NCBI RefSeq assembly: GCF_013200955.2
Contig: NZ_CP053697.2
Location: 3,224,001 to 3,288,000 of the forward strand
DNA length: 64,000 nt
Reading direction: 5' to 3'
DNA from: Pseudomonas campi
Lineage (GTDB): Bacteria; Pseudomonadota; Gammaproteobacteria; Pseudomonadales; Pseudomonadaceae
Shown here in pieces: positions 54,754-64,000 of the stretch. The position numbers and the translations under genes are program-made. Position 1 is the first letter of the stretch. Every line of letters starts with the position of its first letter. The notes below the pieces were generated by a model. It was not told the DNA's origin. It saw only the letters and a program-made list of their open reading frames with translations, and did no database searches.

Positions 54754-55629
54754 TCAGCGACGTGGCAGATATTGCAGCGGATCCACAGGTTTGCCCTGAC
54801 GGCGAATCTCGAAGTGGAGTTTCACCCGGTCGGTTCCCGTGGAACCCATCTCGGCGATATTCTGTCCGGCTTTGACCTGCTGCCCCTCCCGCACCAGCAG
54901 TCTACGGTTATGTCCGTAAGCACTTACGTAGGTATCGCTGTGCTTGATGATCACCAGTTCGCCGTAGCCCCGTAACCCACTTCCGGCGTACACAACGGAA
55001 CCATCAGACGCAGCCAAAACAGGCTGGCCCAATTCACCGGCGATATCAATTCCTTTATTCAAACTGCCGTTTGACGAGAACTTGCCAATCAGAACGCCAT
55101 TCGCCGGCCAGGCCCAGCCTTTCGCCGAACGGGTTACCGGCTGCACTTTGCCGGGTACAACCGGGGCCGTTACCGGTGGTTTGCTGGCCTGAACGGGGGG
55201 CGACGAAGTCTGCGTCGGCGGTTGCTGTGGCACACGAGTAACCGGCGGCTGAGCCGCCACTACAGGAGGATTGTTCGGCTTGCTGGCCTGAGCCACTACC
55301 GGGGCGCTGCTTTGGGGGGAGTCGAAACGGATGATCTGGCCGGGGCGAATCACATAGGGCGCGGGAATATTGTTGCGCGCTGCCAGCCCCTTCCAGTCCC
55401 AACCAAAACGGAACGCAATCGAATACAAAGTATCGCCGCGTTGCACGATGTACTGGCCGCCGGTGGCCTGGGGGCGCGCCTGCTGGCCGCCGGCATGATT
55501 GCGATCAACCACCTGCACCGGCGTAGTCGGAGAGCTGCCACAACCGCTGAGCAAGACGGCGAAAAGCAATGCACCCAGGCCGGTTCGACCGGCAAGGCCA
55601 TTTCGCTGCTGTTTGGTTGTGACTGTCAC
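54754..55629 (-). CDS. nlpD: Lipoprotein NlpD, LysM and M23 domains
   Basis: 291 aa with a lipobox LLSGCG (Cys30). A LysM domain (YIVQRGDTLYSIAFRFGWDW, about 59-105) and a Pro/Gln/Ala-rich spacer are followed by an M23 LytM domain (about 190-290). The LytM domain shows GIDIAGELGQPVLAASDGSV, then LVIIKHSDTYVSAYGH. The leading His of HxxxD is replaced (KGIDIAG), so it is probably a degenerate amidase activator rather than a peptidase. It normally activates the amidase AmiC at the septum. Confidence 0.95.
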   Translation of the reverse strand: MTVTTKQQRNGLAGRTGLGALLFAVLLSGCGSSPTTPVQVVDRNHAGGQQARPQATGGQYIVQRGDTLYSIAFRFGWDWKGLAARNNIPAPYVIRPGQIIRFDSPQSSAPVVAQASKPNNPPVVAAQPPVTRVPQQPPTQTSSPPVQASKPPVTAPVVPGKVQPVTRSAKGWAWPANGVLIGKFSSNGSLNKGIDIAGELGQPVLAASDGSVVYAGSGLRGYGELVIIKHSDTYVSAYGHNRRLLVREGQQVKAGQNIAEMGSTGTDRVKLHFEIRRQGKPVDPLQYLPRR

Positions 55630-55680
55630 CCCGAGCTCCCTATGCAGGTGTTTCTTATAAGAGCGGCTATTGTGCCGGAA

Positions 55681-56619
55681 TTATGCAGCGGAGCCAGTCG
55701 TTTGCTGTTTGCGTCCGGCCAGCCACTCCAGGCCCAGAACCAGGACCACACCAGCAATGGCCAGAAGAATAGCCAGCCAGAGCTGGGCATCCTGACCATT
55801 GAGCTGAGCGAACTGCGCCGGCAGCAGGTTGTCCTGCAGCAGGGGTGTCTGCTGACCATGGCTGTCGGTGCGCCAGGTCAGGGTCTGTTTCCACGGCCAG
55901 ACCTTGTTCAGCGAACCGAGCATCAGGCCGACCAGGAACGCCAGGGTCAGATCACGCCAGCGCGCCAGCAGCCAGGTGAGCAAACGGGCAAAGCTCAGAA
56001 TACCCACCAGACAGCCAGCAGCGAAGACCGCCAACACAGCGATATCCAGCGTCTTCACCGCACCCAGTACGACGGCATACAAGCCCATCAGCACCAACAG
56101 GAAACTACCGGAAATACCCGGCAAGATCATCGCGCAGATGGCAATGGCGCCGGCCAAGAACAAGCTCAGGGGATCGCTGTCCCACTGCACCGGCGAGGCC
56201 ACGGTGATCCACCAGGCGAAGGCAATGCCCAGCACGAAGCTGGCGAAACGTGTCCAGTTCCAGCGCGTGATCTCACGTGCCACCAGGTGGCTGGACACCA
56301 GGATCAGGCCGAAGAAGAACGACCAGACAGGAATAGGATGCTCGGCCAGCAGCCAGGTAATCAGCCGCGCCAGGCTGAAGATGCTGGTCAGAATGCCGCT
56401 CATCAGCACCAGCAGGAAGGTGGCATTGGCCGTCTGCCAGGCTTTGACGATGCGTCCGCGCAGCAGCTGCAACAGGGCTTCCGGCACGCTGGCGATCGAG
56501 CGCAGCAGTTCATCGTAAATGCCGCTGATAAAGGCCACGGTGCCACCGGAAACGCCCGGCACCACATCAGCCGCGCCCATCGCAATACCCTTGGCGAAGA
56601 GCAGCAGGTAATTCTTCAT
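55681..56619 (-). CDS. DUF368 (PopT-type) polyprenyl-phosphate translocase family protein
   Basis: 312 aa from ATG 56619 (MKNYLLLFAKGIAMGAADVV), preceded by AAGGA. About eight to nine membrane segments are visible. The family motif DVVPGVSGGTVAFISGIYDE near the N terminus and its repeat MILPGISGSFLLVLMGLY in the second half are intact. DUF368 members have been reported as undecaprenyl-phosphate translocases. It sits between nlpD and pcm, on the same strand. Confidence 0.88.
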   Translation of the reverse strand: MKNYLLLFAKGIAMGAADVVPGVSGGTVAFISGIYDELLRSIASVPEALLQLLRGRIVKAWQTANATFLLVLMSGILTSIFSLARLITWLLAEHPIPVWSFFFGLILVSSHLVAREITRWNWTRFASFVLGIAFAWWITVASPVQWDSDPLSLFLAGAIAICAMILPGISGSFLLVLMGLYAVVLGAVKTLDIAVLAVFAAGCLVGILSFARLLTWLLARWRDLTLAFLVGLMLGSLNKVWPWKQTLTWRTDSHGQQTPLLQDNLLPAQFAQLNGQDAQLWLAILLAIAGVVLVLGLEWLAGRKQQTTGSAA

Positions 56620-56641
56620 AGCGCTTTCCTTGGCAGGTCGG

Positions 56642-57316
56642 TCAGGCCACTGGCCCATTGAGCAGAGGCACAAAACGCACCGCATCCAGCACATGCCGGG
56701 AGTAACCGTCTTCTTCGCGGACGATCAGCAGCAGTTCCTGCACATCGCCGGCGCCGACCGGAATCACCAGGCGTCCGCCCAGGGCCAGCTGATCCAGCAG
56801 CGCCTGCGGCACTTCTGCCGCGGCCGCAGTGACGATGATGCCGTTGTAGGGACCCAGGGCGTTCCAGCCTTCCCAGCCATCCCCCCAGCGGAACACCACG
56901 TTGCGCAGCTTGAGTTCGGCCAGGCGCTCCTTGGCGCGATCCTGCAGGCTTTGGATGCGCTCGACCGAGAACACCCGCTCGACCAGTTGCGCCAGCACGG
57001 CAGTCTGGTAGCCGGAGCCGGTGCCGATTTCCAGCACCTTGTCCAGCGGCCCGGCGGACAGCAGCAGCTCGGTCATGCGCCCGACCATGTACGGCTGGGA
57101 GATGGTCTGGTTGTGCCCGATCGGCAGCGCGGTGTCCTCGTAGGCGCGATGCGCCAGGGCTTCATCGACGAACAGATGACGCGGCGTACGGCGGATGACT
57201 TCCAGCACGTGCGGATTGGACAGGCCTTCTTCGTACAACCGTTCGATCAGACGCTCGCGGGTGCGCTGCGAGGTCATGCCGATCCCGTGGCGCTGCAGAT
57301 GATCCTGGCCGCGCAT
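56642..57316 (-). CDS. pcm: Protein-L-isoaspartate O-methyltransferase
   Basis: 224 aa from ATG 57316, which overlaps the surE stop; an internal ATG at 57277 ([18 protein letters not shown]) matches the start I recall for other pseudomonads and may be the real one. The SAM-binding motif is [33 protein letters not shown] is the substrate-side signature. It repairs isoaspartyl residues in aged proteins. Confidence 0.95.
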   Translation of the reverse strand: MRGQDHLQRHGIGMTSQRTRERLIERLYEEGLSNPHVLEVIRRTPRHLFVDEALAHRAYEDTALPIGHNQTISQPYMVGRMTELLLSAGPLDKVLEIGTGSGYQTAVLAQLVERVFSVERIQSLQDRAKERLAELKLRNVVFRWGDGWEGWNALGPYNGIIVTAAAAEVPQALLDQLALGGRLVIPVGAGDVQELLLIVREEDGYSRHVLDAVRFVPLLNGPVA

Positions 57317-58065
57317 CAGAGCAAGCCCTCCAGCCAGCCTTCGAGACTGGCGAAGGCATCACTGAAAGTGCGATCCAGTTGCAGCGGGGTGATCGACACG
57401 TAGCCCTGCATCACCGCATGGAAGTCGGTACCCGGGCCGCCGTCTTCGGCGTCGCCGGAAATCGAGATCCAGTAGCCTTCCTTGCCACGCGGGTTGACCA
57501 CCTTGACCGGCGCCGCGGCGCGGGCGCGATGACCGAGGCGAGTCAGCTGGATGCCGCGGATGCGTTCCAGCGGCAGGTTGGGCACGTTGACGTTGAGCAC
57601 GCTGCGCGGCGGCAGGTCGAGCTGGCCATGCGCCTCGACCAGCTTGCGGGCGAAATAGGCGGCGGTCGGCAGGTTTTCGGTCTGCCGCGACAACAGCGAA
57701 AAGGCGAATGCCGGGCGATTGAGGAAGCGCCCTTCCAGCGCCGCCGCGACGGTGCCGGAGTACAGCACGTCATCGCCCAGGTTGGCGCCCAGGTTGATCC
57801 CTGACACCACCATCTCCGGCACCTGCTCGAACAGGCCATTGAGGCCCAGGTGCACGCAGTCGGTCGGTGTGCCGTTGAGGCTGATATAGCCGTTGGGCAG
57901 GCGCGTCGGGTGCAGCGGCCGGTCGAGGGTCAGCGAGCTGCTGGCGCCGCTCTTGTCCTCGGCCGGGGCAACAATGACGCAGTCGGCGTAGTCGGCCAGC
58001 GCGCCATGTAGCGCGGCGATGCCGGGCGCCATTACCCCGTCGTCGTTGGAAATCAGAATTCGCAT
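57316..58065 (-). CDS. surE: 5'-nucleotidase SurE
   Basis: 249 aa from ATG 58065 ([20 protein letters not shown]). Metal ligands are in [25 protein letters not shown] is the second signature. The start lies 13 bases inside truD and the stop overlaps pcm, giving the classical truD-surE-pcm coupling. It hydrolyses nucleoside monophosphates, with a stress-survival role. Confidence 0.97.
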   Translation of the reverse strand: MRILISNDDGVMAPGIAALHGALADYADCVIVAPAEDKSGASSSLTLDRPLHPTRLPNGYISLNGTPTDCVHLGLNGLFEQVPEMVVSGINLGANLGDDVLYSGTVAAALEGRFLNRPAFAFSLLSRQTENLPTAAYFARKLVEAHGQLDLPPRSVLNVNVPNLPLERIRGIQLTRLGHRARAAAPVKVVNPRGKEGYWISISGDAEDGGPGTDFHAVMQGYVSITPLQLDRTFSDAFASLEGWLEGLL

Positions 58066-59111
58066 GGATTTTCCGTCTGCCCTGCCGGCAGTAGATCGAC
58101 CAGTTCGCGCACCACTACGGTGGCGAAGCATCCGGCCGGCAGGACGAAGTGCAGTTGCAGAATGTCAGGCTCCGGATAATGCCACGACAAGCCGCCGATG
58201 GGGAGGCGCAGGATACGCCGTTCGTGCGCCATGCCCGCTTCGACCAGCCAGTCCGCCAATGCCTGCTCGCTCGCCGCCACGCCCTGCTCCAGCGCGTGCG
58301 CCGCACCAGCCGCCGGTGACGGCCCACTGCCCCACAGCGGGCCGGTGGGATGCAGGTCAAGAATGGCCAGGCGCGGATCGCTACACTCGGCTTCGCCGGC
58401 CATGAAGAAACTGCGACTGTCGGTGAACGCCAGCAGATCGCCGACGGCTACCTGATTCCAGTTGCCCGCCGCCACCCGTTCGGCCAGCAGGCGATTGAAC
58501 AGGTAGCTGCGCGCCGCCGAGAGCAGGCGCGAACGCAGGTTGCGCTGTTCCGGTAGCTCGTGGCGCTCGGCAAACTGGCGCGCCTCGAAGACGTTGCCGC
58601 CTTGGAAGCCGAAGCGCTGCAGGCCGTAATAGTTGGGCACGCCCTGGGCTTGGATCTGCTGCAGGCGTTGCTCCAGAGCATCCTTGTCGCCGTCGAACTG
58701 GGTCAGGCGCAGGGTGAAGCCGTTGGCCGAATGGGCGCCGCGCTGCAGTTTGCGCGAATGCCGTGCGCTCTTGAGGATGCTCAGGCTGTGGCCTTCGGCG
58801 CCGCTCAGATCCGGATCGGCCTTGCCCGGCAGGTGCAGGCTGAACCACTGACGGGTCAGCGCCTGGCGATCCTTCAGCCCGGCATAGCTGATATTGCGTT
58901 GCGACACGCCGGCGGCCCGGGCCAGGCGACGCGCCGCCTCCTCGGTATTCAGCCCACGCTTCTCCACCCAGAGCCAGAGATGTTCGCCCTGGCCGGACAG
59001 CGGAATGTCGAGCACTTCGTCGACCTGGAAGTCTTCCGCGGTGGCCTTGAGCACGGCGCGCCCGCAAGCCTCGTCATGGGCGCGCGGGCCGAGCAGTTGC
59101 AATTCGTTCAT
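58053..59111 (-). CDS. truD: tRNA pseudouridine(13) synthase TruD
   Basis: 352 aa. The catalytic motif is [18 protein letters not shown] (Asp). [20 protein letters not shown] and [14 protein letters not shown] are also typical. It isomerises U13 in tRNA-Glu. It overlaps ispF by 4 bases and surE by 13 bases. Confidence 0.97.
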   Translation of the reverse strand: MNELQLLGPRAHDEACGRAVLKATAEDFQVDEVLDIPLSGQGEHLWLWVEKRGLNTEEAARRLARAAGVSQRNISYAGLKDRQALTRQWFSLHLPGKADPDLSGAEGHSLSILKSARHSRKLQRGAHSANGFTLRLTQFDGDKDALEQRLQQIQAQGVPNYYGLQRFGFQGGNVFEARQFAERHELPEQRNLRSRLLSAARSYLFNRLLAERVAAGNWNQVAVGDLLAFTDSRSFFMAGEAECSDPRLAILDLHPTGPLWGSGPSPAAGAAHALEQGVAASEQALADWLVEAGMAHERRILRLPIGGLSWHYPEPDILQLHFVLPAGCFATVVVRELVDLLPAGQTENPCEF

Positions 59112-59581
59112 GCTTTCACCAGCAGTGCCACGGCGTGTACCGCGATGCCTTCCTCGCGACCGGTAAAGCCGAGCTTCTCGGTGGTGGTGGCCTTGACGTT
59201 GACCTGGTCCAGCTCGACCTGCAGATCGGCGGCGATCAGCCCGCGCATGGTCTCGATATGCGGTGCCATCTTCGGCGCCTGGGCGACTATGGTGGCGTCG
59301 ACGTTGCCAACCAGCCAGCCCTTGGCATGGATCAGGCCGAGCACATGGCGCAGCAGCACACGGCTGTCGGCGCCCTTGAAGGTCGGGTCGGTATCGGGGA
59401 AATGCTTGCCGATATCACCCAGCGCCGCAGCGCCGAGCAGCGCATCACTGAGCGCGTGCAACAGCACATCGCCGTCGGAATGGGCAACCAGACCGAATTT
59501 GTGCGGAATACGCACGCCGCCCAGGGTGATGAAATCGCCCTCGCCGAAGCGGTGCACGTCGTAGCCATGGCCGATACGCAT
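59108..59581 (-). CDS. ispF: 2-C-methyl-D-erythritol 2,4-cyclodiphosphate synthase
   Basis: 157 aa. Zinc ligands are in [13 protein letters not shown] (Asp8, His10); the [20 protein letters not shown] motif is intact. It performs the cyclisation step of the MEP isoprenoid pathway. No normal ribosome-binding site is seen: the only purine-rich stretch (AGGGCG) lies in the 3' arm of a hairpin that ends 9 bases before the ATG. Confidence 0.97.
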   Translation of the reverse strand: MRIGHGYDVHRFGEGDFITLGGVRIPHKFGLVAHSDGDVLLHALSDALLGAAALGDIGKHFPDTDPTFKGADSRVLLRHVLGLIHAKGWLVGNVDATIVAQAPKMAPHIETMRGLIAADLQVELDQVNVKATTTEKLGFTGREEGIAVHAVALLVKA

Positions 59582-59611
59582 AAAAGAAAACGCCCTGCAG
59601 AAGTCAGGGCG
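59582..59611 (-). terminator. Hairpin with T-rich tract directly before ispF (terminator or attenuator)
   Basis: On the minus strand CGCCCTG-ACTTCTG-CAGGGCG is followed by TTTTCTTTT and then the ispF ATG. It has the form of a rho-independent terminator for the fghA transcript while occupying the ispF leader. Confidence 0.65.
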
Positions 59612-59632
59612 TGATTCTAACCGGATTGACCC

Positions 59633-59684
59633 GTAGCCCGGATGAAATCCGGGGGGCCAATTTCCCGGATTGCATCCGGACTAC
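59633..59684. repeat. GTAGCCCGG-type palindromic repeat, second copy
   Basis: GTAGCCCGGATGAAATCCGG (59633) pairs with CCCGGATTGCATCCGGACTAC ending 59684, with a few mismatches compared with the perfect copy at 38565. Its outer CTA (59681-59683) is the fghA stop codon on the minus strand. Confidence 0.85.
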
Positions 59685-60529
59685 GCGTTGCGCAAGGCCG
59701 CCGCATGATGACGCAGATGGTCGTCGATGAAGCTGGCGATGAAGTAGTAGCTGTGGTCATAGCCCGGCTGCAGCCGCAGGGTCAGCGGATGACCGGCGGC
59801 CTTGGCCGCCGCTTGCAGCGCCTCGGGCTTGAGCTGGTTGACGAGGAAGTCGTCGCGATCGCCCTGGTCTACCAGGATCGGCAGCTGCTCCGTAGCCTCG
59901 GCCAGCAAGGCGCAAGCATCCCACTCACGCCAGCGGCTGCGATCTTCACCCAGGTAACGGCCCAGGGCCTTCTCACCCCAGGGGCAGTTGCTCGGGTTGC
60001 TGATCGGCGCGAAGGCCGACAGCGAGCGGTAGCGCCCTGGATTGCGCAAGGCACAGACCAGCGCGCCGTGGCCGCCCATGGAGTGACCGCTGATGCCGCG
60101 CCGGTCAGACACCGGGAAGTTGGCCTCGATCAGCGCCGGCAGCTCGTGCACCACATAGTCGTGCATGCGGTAGTGGCGCGCCCAGGGCTCCTGGGTGGCG
60201 TTGACGTAAAAGCCGGCACCGAGGCCGAAGTCCCAGGCGCCATCCGGATCGCCCGGCACCTCGGCGCCGCGCGGGCTGGTATCCGGCGCGACTATGACCA
60301 GGCCCAGCTCGGCGGCCAGTTTCTGCACGCCGGCCTTCTGCATGAAGTTCTCGTCGGTGCAGGTCAGGCCGCTCAGCCAGTACAGCACTGGCAGCTTGGC
60401 GCCCTGCTCGGCCTGCGGCGGCAGGTAGACGGCGAAGACCATGTCGCAATTCAGCGTGCTGGAGCGATGGCGATAGCGCTTATGCCAGCCGCCGCAGCTC
60501 TTGTTGCTGGAGACGATTTCCAGGGTCAC
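59681..60529 (-). CDS. fghA: S-formylglutathione hydrolase
   Basis: 282 aa from GTG 60529. GGAGGAG lies 6 bases upstream, and the start then matches the family ([18 protein letters not shown]); an upstream ATG at 60592 falls in the repeat and is rejected. The esterase-D motif [14 protein letters not shown] holds the nucleophile Ser; [14 protein letters not shown] holds the His. It acts after AdhC in glutathione-dependent formaldehyde oxidation. The stop codon is supplied by a palindromic repeat. Confidence 0.95.
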   Translation of the reverse strand: MTLEIVSSNKSCGGWHKRYRHRSSTLNCDMVFAVYLPPQAEQGAKLPVLYWLSGLTCTDENFMQKAGVQKLAAELGLVIVAPDTSPRGAEVPGDPDGAWDFGLGAGFYVNATQEPWARHYRMHDYVVHELPALIEANFPVSDRRGISGHSMGGHGALVCALRNPGRYRSLSAFAPISNPSNCPWGEKALGRYLGEDRSRWREWDACALLAEATEQLPILVDQGDRDDFLVNQLKPEALQAAAKAAGHPLTLRLQPGYDHSYYFIASFIDDHLRHHAAALRNA

Positions 60530-60545
60530 GTGAAACTCCTCCCGC

Positions 60546-60623
60546 GTAGGGTGGAAAACCGCGCAGCGTTTTCCACCAATCAAGGTGGACAAGCGGCCGG
60601 GACGGCCGCGTTGTCCACCCTAC
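60546..60623. repeat. GTAGGGTGG-type double-hairpin repeat
   Basis: Bounded by GTAGGGTGG (60546) and CCACCCTAC (ending 60623). It holds two hairpins: GGTGGAAAAC/GTTTTCCACC and GGTGGACAAGCGGCCG with its near-complement. It fills the gap between adhC and fghA, 3 bases from the adhC stop. Confidence 0.85.
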
Positions 60624-60626
60624 GGA

Positions 60627-61823
<1,197 letters not shown>

Positions 61824-61902
61824 TTATTGAAGGAGGGCTTGGCGCAACGGCCGGAGTATCAGCACTCGGCTGATTTATCGGCAGGCGAGACGCAGCGGAT
61901 TT

Positions 61903-61967
61903 GTAGGAGCGAGCTCTGCTCGCGAAGCCGGCCAATCAAGAGCTTCGCGAGCAGAGCTCGCCCCTAC
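61903..61967. repeat. REP-type inverted pair
   Basis: GTAGGAGCGAGCTCTGCTCG (61903-61928 as a 26-mer) and its complement (61942-61967, one mismatch) around a 13-base spacer. This is the familiar pseudomonad REP sequence in tail-to-tail form, between the SRAP gene end and the adhC start. Confidence 0.92.
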
Positions 61968-61982
61968 AGAGATAGGACTGTT

Positions 61983-62600
61983 TCACGCCGGCGTCAGGCA
62001 CTCCGGGGCATCGAACTTGGGATCGTTGACCAGGTTGGCCAGCACCCGTTCACGCAGCGGCGGGGTCGGGATCAGCAACAACGCCTGCAACTCCGCTAGC
62101 GGGGTGTCTTCGGCCAGCCAGGCGCGCTGCTGCTCGGCATCCAGCAGCAAGGGTCGGCGCAGGTGCGCGGCAGCCTGAGTCACCATGGCCACGCTCAGGT
62201 ACAACTGATCACCCGCCGGATAAGCCTCCCACAGTGCGGCGAAGTGCAGCAGGGGTTCTTCGCCGGTCAGCCAGAATGGCCGTTTGCGCAGCTCGCCGCG
62301 CCACTCGTAGAAACCATTGGCCGGCAACAGGCAGCGGCGCTGGCGGAACGCCTCGCGGAACATCGGCTGCTCGCTGAGGGTTTCCGCACGGGCATGGGAC
62401 GGCGCCTTGCTCAGGTCATTCAGCCAGGCCGGGGTCAGCCCCCAACGGCCGCTGGCGGCGTGCAGTTCACCATCAACGTGGCGCAGGAACAGCACCTGAT
62501 TGCCCGGCGCGAGGTTCCAGTGCGGTGCCTGTCCGGCAGGGAAACCCGGCAGCGTGGCCAGGCTCTGCGACCAACGAAACAGGCCGTAACGTCCACTCAT
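61983..62600 (-). CDS. SRAP-domain protein (YedK/HMCES family) with Ser in place of catalytic Cys2
   Basis: 205 aa. The fold is intact: ARAETLSEQPMFREAFRQRR, LLPANGFYEWRGE (active Glu), the HLRRPLLLD segment (His) and LVNDP near the end. The family normally starts MCGR, and Cys2 cross-links abasic sites in single-stranded DNA. Here the start reads ATG AGT GGA CGT, that is MSGRYGLFRW. With Ser2 the thiazolidine cross-link cannot form, so the protein may only bind or shield such sites. No alternative start with Cys is seen. Confidence 0.88.
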   Translation of the reverse strand: MSGRYGLFRWSQSLATLPGFPAGQAPHWNLAPGNQVLFLRHVDGELHAASGRWGLTPAWLNDLSKAPSHARAETLSEQPMFREAFRQRRCLLPANGFYEWRGELRKRPFWLTGEEPLLHFAALWEAYPAGDQLYLSVAMVTQAAAHLRRPLLLDAEQQRAWLAEDTPLAELQALLLIPTPPLRERVLANLVNDPKFDAPECLTPA

Positions 62601-62670
62601 AAGGCAACGGGCTCAACATCAACAGGGCGGAAAGACCGCGACGCGCCGATTGCCAGGCGGGCCGCAACAA

Positions 62671-62931
62671 CTAGCAGAGCAGGATGCCGGGGCTGGCATC
62701 GGGCTCCTCGCCCGGCAAGGGCGCGGCGGCATTGTACGCATCGATCAGGCGGCGTGCGTGCTCGGCATCCTGATCTTCCACCAGCAGGCCGAGCAGCCCC
62801 AGCGCCGGCAGCTCGCCTATCGCCCCGAGCAGGTGACGCCCGGCGAGGTGGGCATCCACCCCTTCGCTGGCCAGCATGCCCAGCAGCATTTCACCTTCCA
62901 GCAGGTCCTGCGGTTCATAGATACGCTGCAT
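62671..62931 (-). CDS. DUF2007 domain protein
   Basis: 86 aa from ATG 62931 (MQRIYEPQDLLEGEMLLGML). DUF2007 layout: EGEMLLGMLASEGVDAHLAG, then a short hydrophobic helix (GALGELPALGLLGLLVED-like stretch) and a soluble tail. The function of the family is unknown (putative signal transduction). Its start overlaps the CPXCG gene stop by one base. Confidence 0.85.
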   Translation of the reverse strand: MQRIYEPQDLLEGEMLLGMLASEGVDAHLAGRHLLGAIGELPALGLLGLLVEDQDAEHARRLIDAYNAAAPLPGEEPDASPGILLC

Positions 62932-63113
62932 CAGTCGTTCTCCGTGCGCACATCCAGTGACCAGTCCGCGCCGTCGGTGCGCAGGTCGAAAATGATCGGC
63001 CGGCAGCACACCGGGCAATCCTCGACGTATTCCTGATCGCCGGCGGAAAGATCGAGCAGCGCCTCCGCCAGCTCGCCGCAATAGGGACATTGATACGCCT
63101 GTGATTCCAGCAT
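62931..63113 (-). CDS. CPXCG-motif cysteine-rich small protein
   Basis: 60 aa from ATG 63113 (MLESQAYQCPYCGELAEALL), with GGAGG 5 bases upstream. Two Cys pairs, CPYC and CPVC, suggest a single zinc ribbon; the GDQEYVEDCPVCCRPI segment is typical. Translation is coupled to the DUF2007 gene. Function unknown. Confidence 0.88.
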   Translation of the reverse strand: MLESQAYQCPYCGELAEALLDLSAGDQEYVEDCPVCCRPIIFDLRTDGADWSLDVRTEND

Positions 63114-63208
63114 CACGACCTCCACTGTGACTTGCGGTTACAATCGCCGGTCTATTGCAGGCTCGCGGGAGTCCCCCTGAGCCTAGGCACCTGAACAACG
63201 AGAGCATG

Positions 63209-64000
63209 ATGGGCGAATTCGATTCCATCCGACCCTACGCCGACCACGAAGTCCCCGCCGTCCTGGCCCGCCTGCTGGCCGACCCGATCTTCCTCGGCAC
63301 CCTGACGCGTTTCCGCTTCCCGCGTCTGGCCGGGCCATTCGGCTGGCTGCTTAAACCTCTTATAGCCCATCGGCTGCGTCAGCAGCTGGCCGATGTGAAT
63401 TCGGTGGGTGCGCTGCAGGAGCGCATCGAGCCCTATATCGACCATACCGTCGAGCGCGCCACCGATGGCGTGACCTACTCCGGGCTGGAGCAACTGAAGG
63501 CGGGCACGCCCTACCTGTTTCTCGCCAACCACCGCGACATCGTCATGGACCCGGCCTTCGTCAACTACGCCGTGTTCCACGCCGGCCTGCCGACGCCGCG
63601 CATCGCCATCGGCGACAACCTGCTGCAACGACCCTTCGTCAGCGATCTGATGCGCCTGAACAAGAGTTTCATCGTGCATCGCTCGCTGACCGGCCGACGC
63701 GAGAAGCTGGCAGCCTTCCAGCTGTTGTCGGCCTATATCAACCACTCGATCCGCGTCGACGGCCAGTCGATCTGGATCGCCCAGGCCGAAGGCCGTGCCA
63801 AGGACGGTGACGACCGCACCGACTCGGCGATCCTCAAGATGTTCCACATGAGCCGCAAGGACGAGACCTTCGCCGACGTGCTTGGCTCGCTCAACCTGAT
63901 CCCGGTGTCGATCAGCTACGAGTACGACCCCTGCGACCAGGCCAAGGCCCGCGAATTGTCGATCCGCGCCAGCACCGGCAGCTACGAGAAGGCGCCAGGC
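63209..64000 (+). CDS. Glycerolipid acyltransferase (PlsC-like), partial (3' end outside window)
   Basis: 264 residues visible from ATG 63209 (MGEFDSIRPYADHEVPAVL); an ATG three bases earlier is too close to the GAGAG site. PlsC block I reads LANHRDIVMDPAFVN, with one extra residue between His and the last Asp compared with HX4D. Later blocks include FIVHRSL and IWIAQAEGRAKDG. It is probably a membrane-associated acyltransferase on a glycerol-phosphate or related acceptor. It diverges from the CPXCG gene. Confidence 0.85.
   Translation, partial: MGEFDSIRPYADHEVPAVLARLLADPIFLGTLTRFRFPRLAGPFGWLLKPLIAHRLRQQLADVNSVGALQERIEPYIDHTVERATDGVTYSGLEQLKAGTPYLFLANHRDIVMDPAFVNYAVFHAGLPTPRIAIGDNLLQRPFVSDLMRLNKSFIVHRSLTGRREKLAAFQLLSAYINHSIRVDGQSIWIAQAEGRAKDGDDRTDSAILKMFHMSRKDETFADVLGSLNLIPVSISYEYDPCDQAKARELSIRASTGSYEKAPG

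Noticed and set aside
54754..55629. NlpD as an active M23 endopeptidase
   Set aside because: The leading His of the metal motif is missing (KGIDIAG), so an amidase-activator role is more likely.
59681..60592. fghA start at ATG 60592
   Set aside because: It would translate the palindromic repeat; the GTG at 60529 has GGAGGAG at ideal spacing and matches the family N terminus.

Overview
The window is a high-GC stretch of a Pseudomonas-like gammaproteobacterial chromosome. From about 24.5 kb onward the gene content and order recall, from memory of P. aeruginosa PAO1, two chromosomal blocks joined together. The first is pctA-type chemoreceptor, CBS protein, purU, mvaT, sbcB, then a membrane/MoxR/DUF58 operon. 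The second is dgkA, erdR, DTW protein, PA3611-like protein, phosphoketolase, beta-CASP nuclease, LOG protein, recX, recA, pncC, mutS, fdxA, rsmZ, rpoS, nlpD, DUF368, pcm, surE, truD, ispF, fghA and adhC. No tRNA, rRNA, CRISPR array or complete insertion sequence was seen.

Bases 1-22,235 look accessory and are the most interesting part. Two gene sets diverge from an AT-richer gap of about 0.85 kb (15,360-16,214). Leftward: a 2,728-aa megasynthase (two N-terminal FMN enoyl-reductase/NPD-like domains, KS, AT, a single ACP, KR, DH), a 1,547-aa megasynthase (KS, AT, DH-like, fused phosphopantetheinyl transferase), a stand-alone ACP, an alkaline-phosphatase-superfamily phosphodiesterase and an alpha/beta hydrolase that runs off the edge. 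Rightward: a sulfatase-fold protein with Thr at the nucleophile position, a PAPS-type sulfotransferase, an unrecognised 130-aa protein, an exported PHB-depolymerase-like esterase, then cysD and a fused cysN-cysC. CysD looks more like rhizobial NodP than the usual pseudomonad CysD. I infer a PUFA-synthase-like or secondary lipid pathway whose product is sulfated, with its own PAPS supply and phospho/sulfo-ester hydrolases. This is a hypothesis from gene content; the product is unknown.

Bases 22,236-30,300 hold a small protein with a structured leader, a HerA/YjgR-like ATPase, a Pct-type amino-acid chemoreceptor, a CBS protein, purU, mvaT and sbcB. Bases 30,480-38,385 hold a membrane protein and a six-gene RDD/SpoIIM/DUF4129/DUF4350/MoxR/DUF58 operon. 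Bases 38,600-47,800 hold lipid, regulatory, tRNA-modification and carbon-metabolism genes. Bases 47,860-63,113 hold the recX/recA to adhC housekeeping block plus SRAP, DUF2007 and CPXCG genes. A partial glycerolipid acyltransferase ends the window.

Regulatory highlights are a LexA box at recA, the GGA-rich sRNA gene rsmZ with a perfect GacA box between rpoS and fdxA, a candidate Anr site between the phosphoketolase and nuclease genes, and many intrinsic terminators. Dispersed palindromic repeats are frequent: three MITE-like elements share a core but carry two kinds of terminal inverted repeat, and there are REP-type palindromes. In at least two places the repeat end itself supplies the stop codon of the neighbouring gene.
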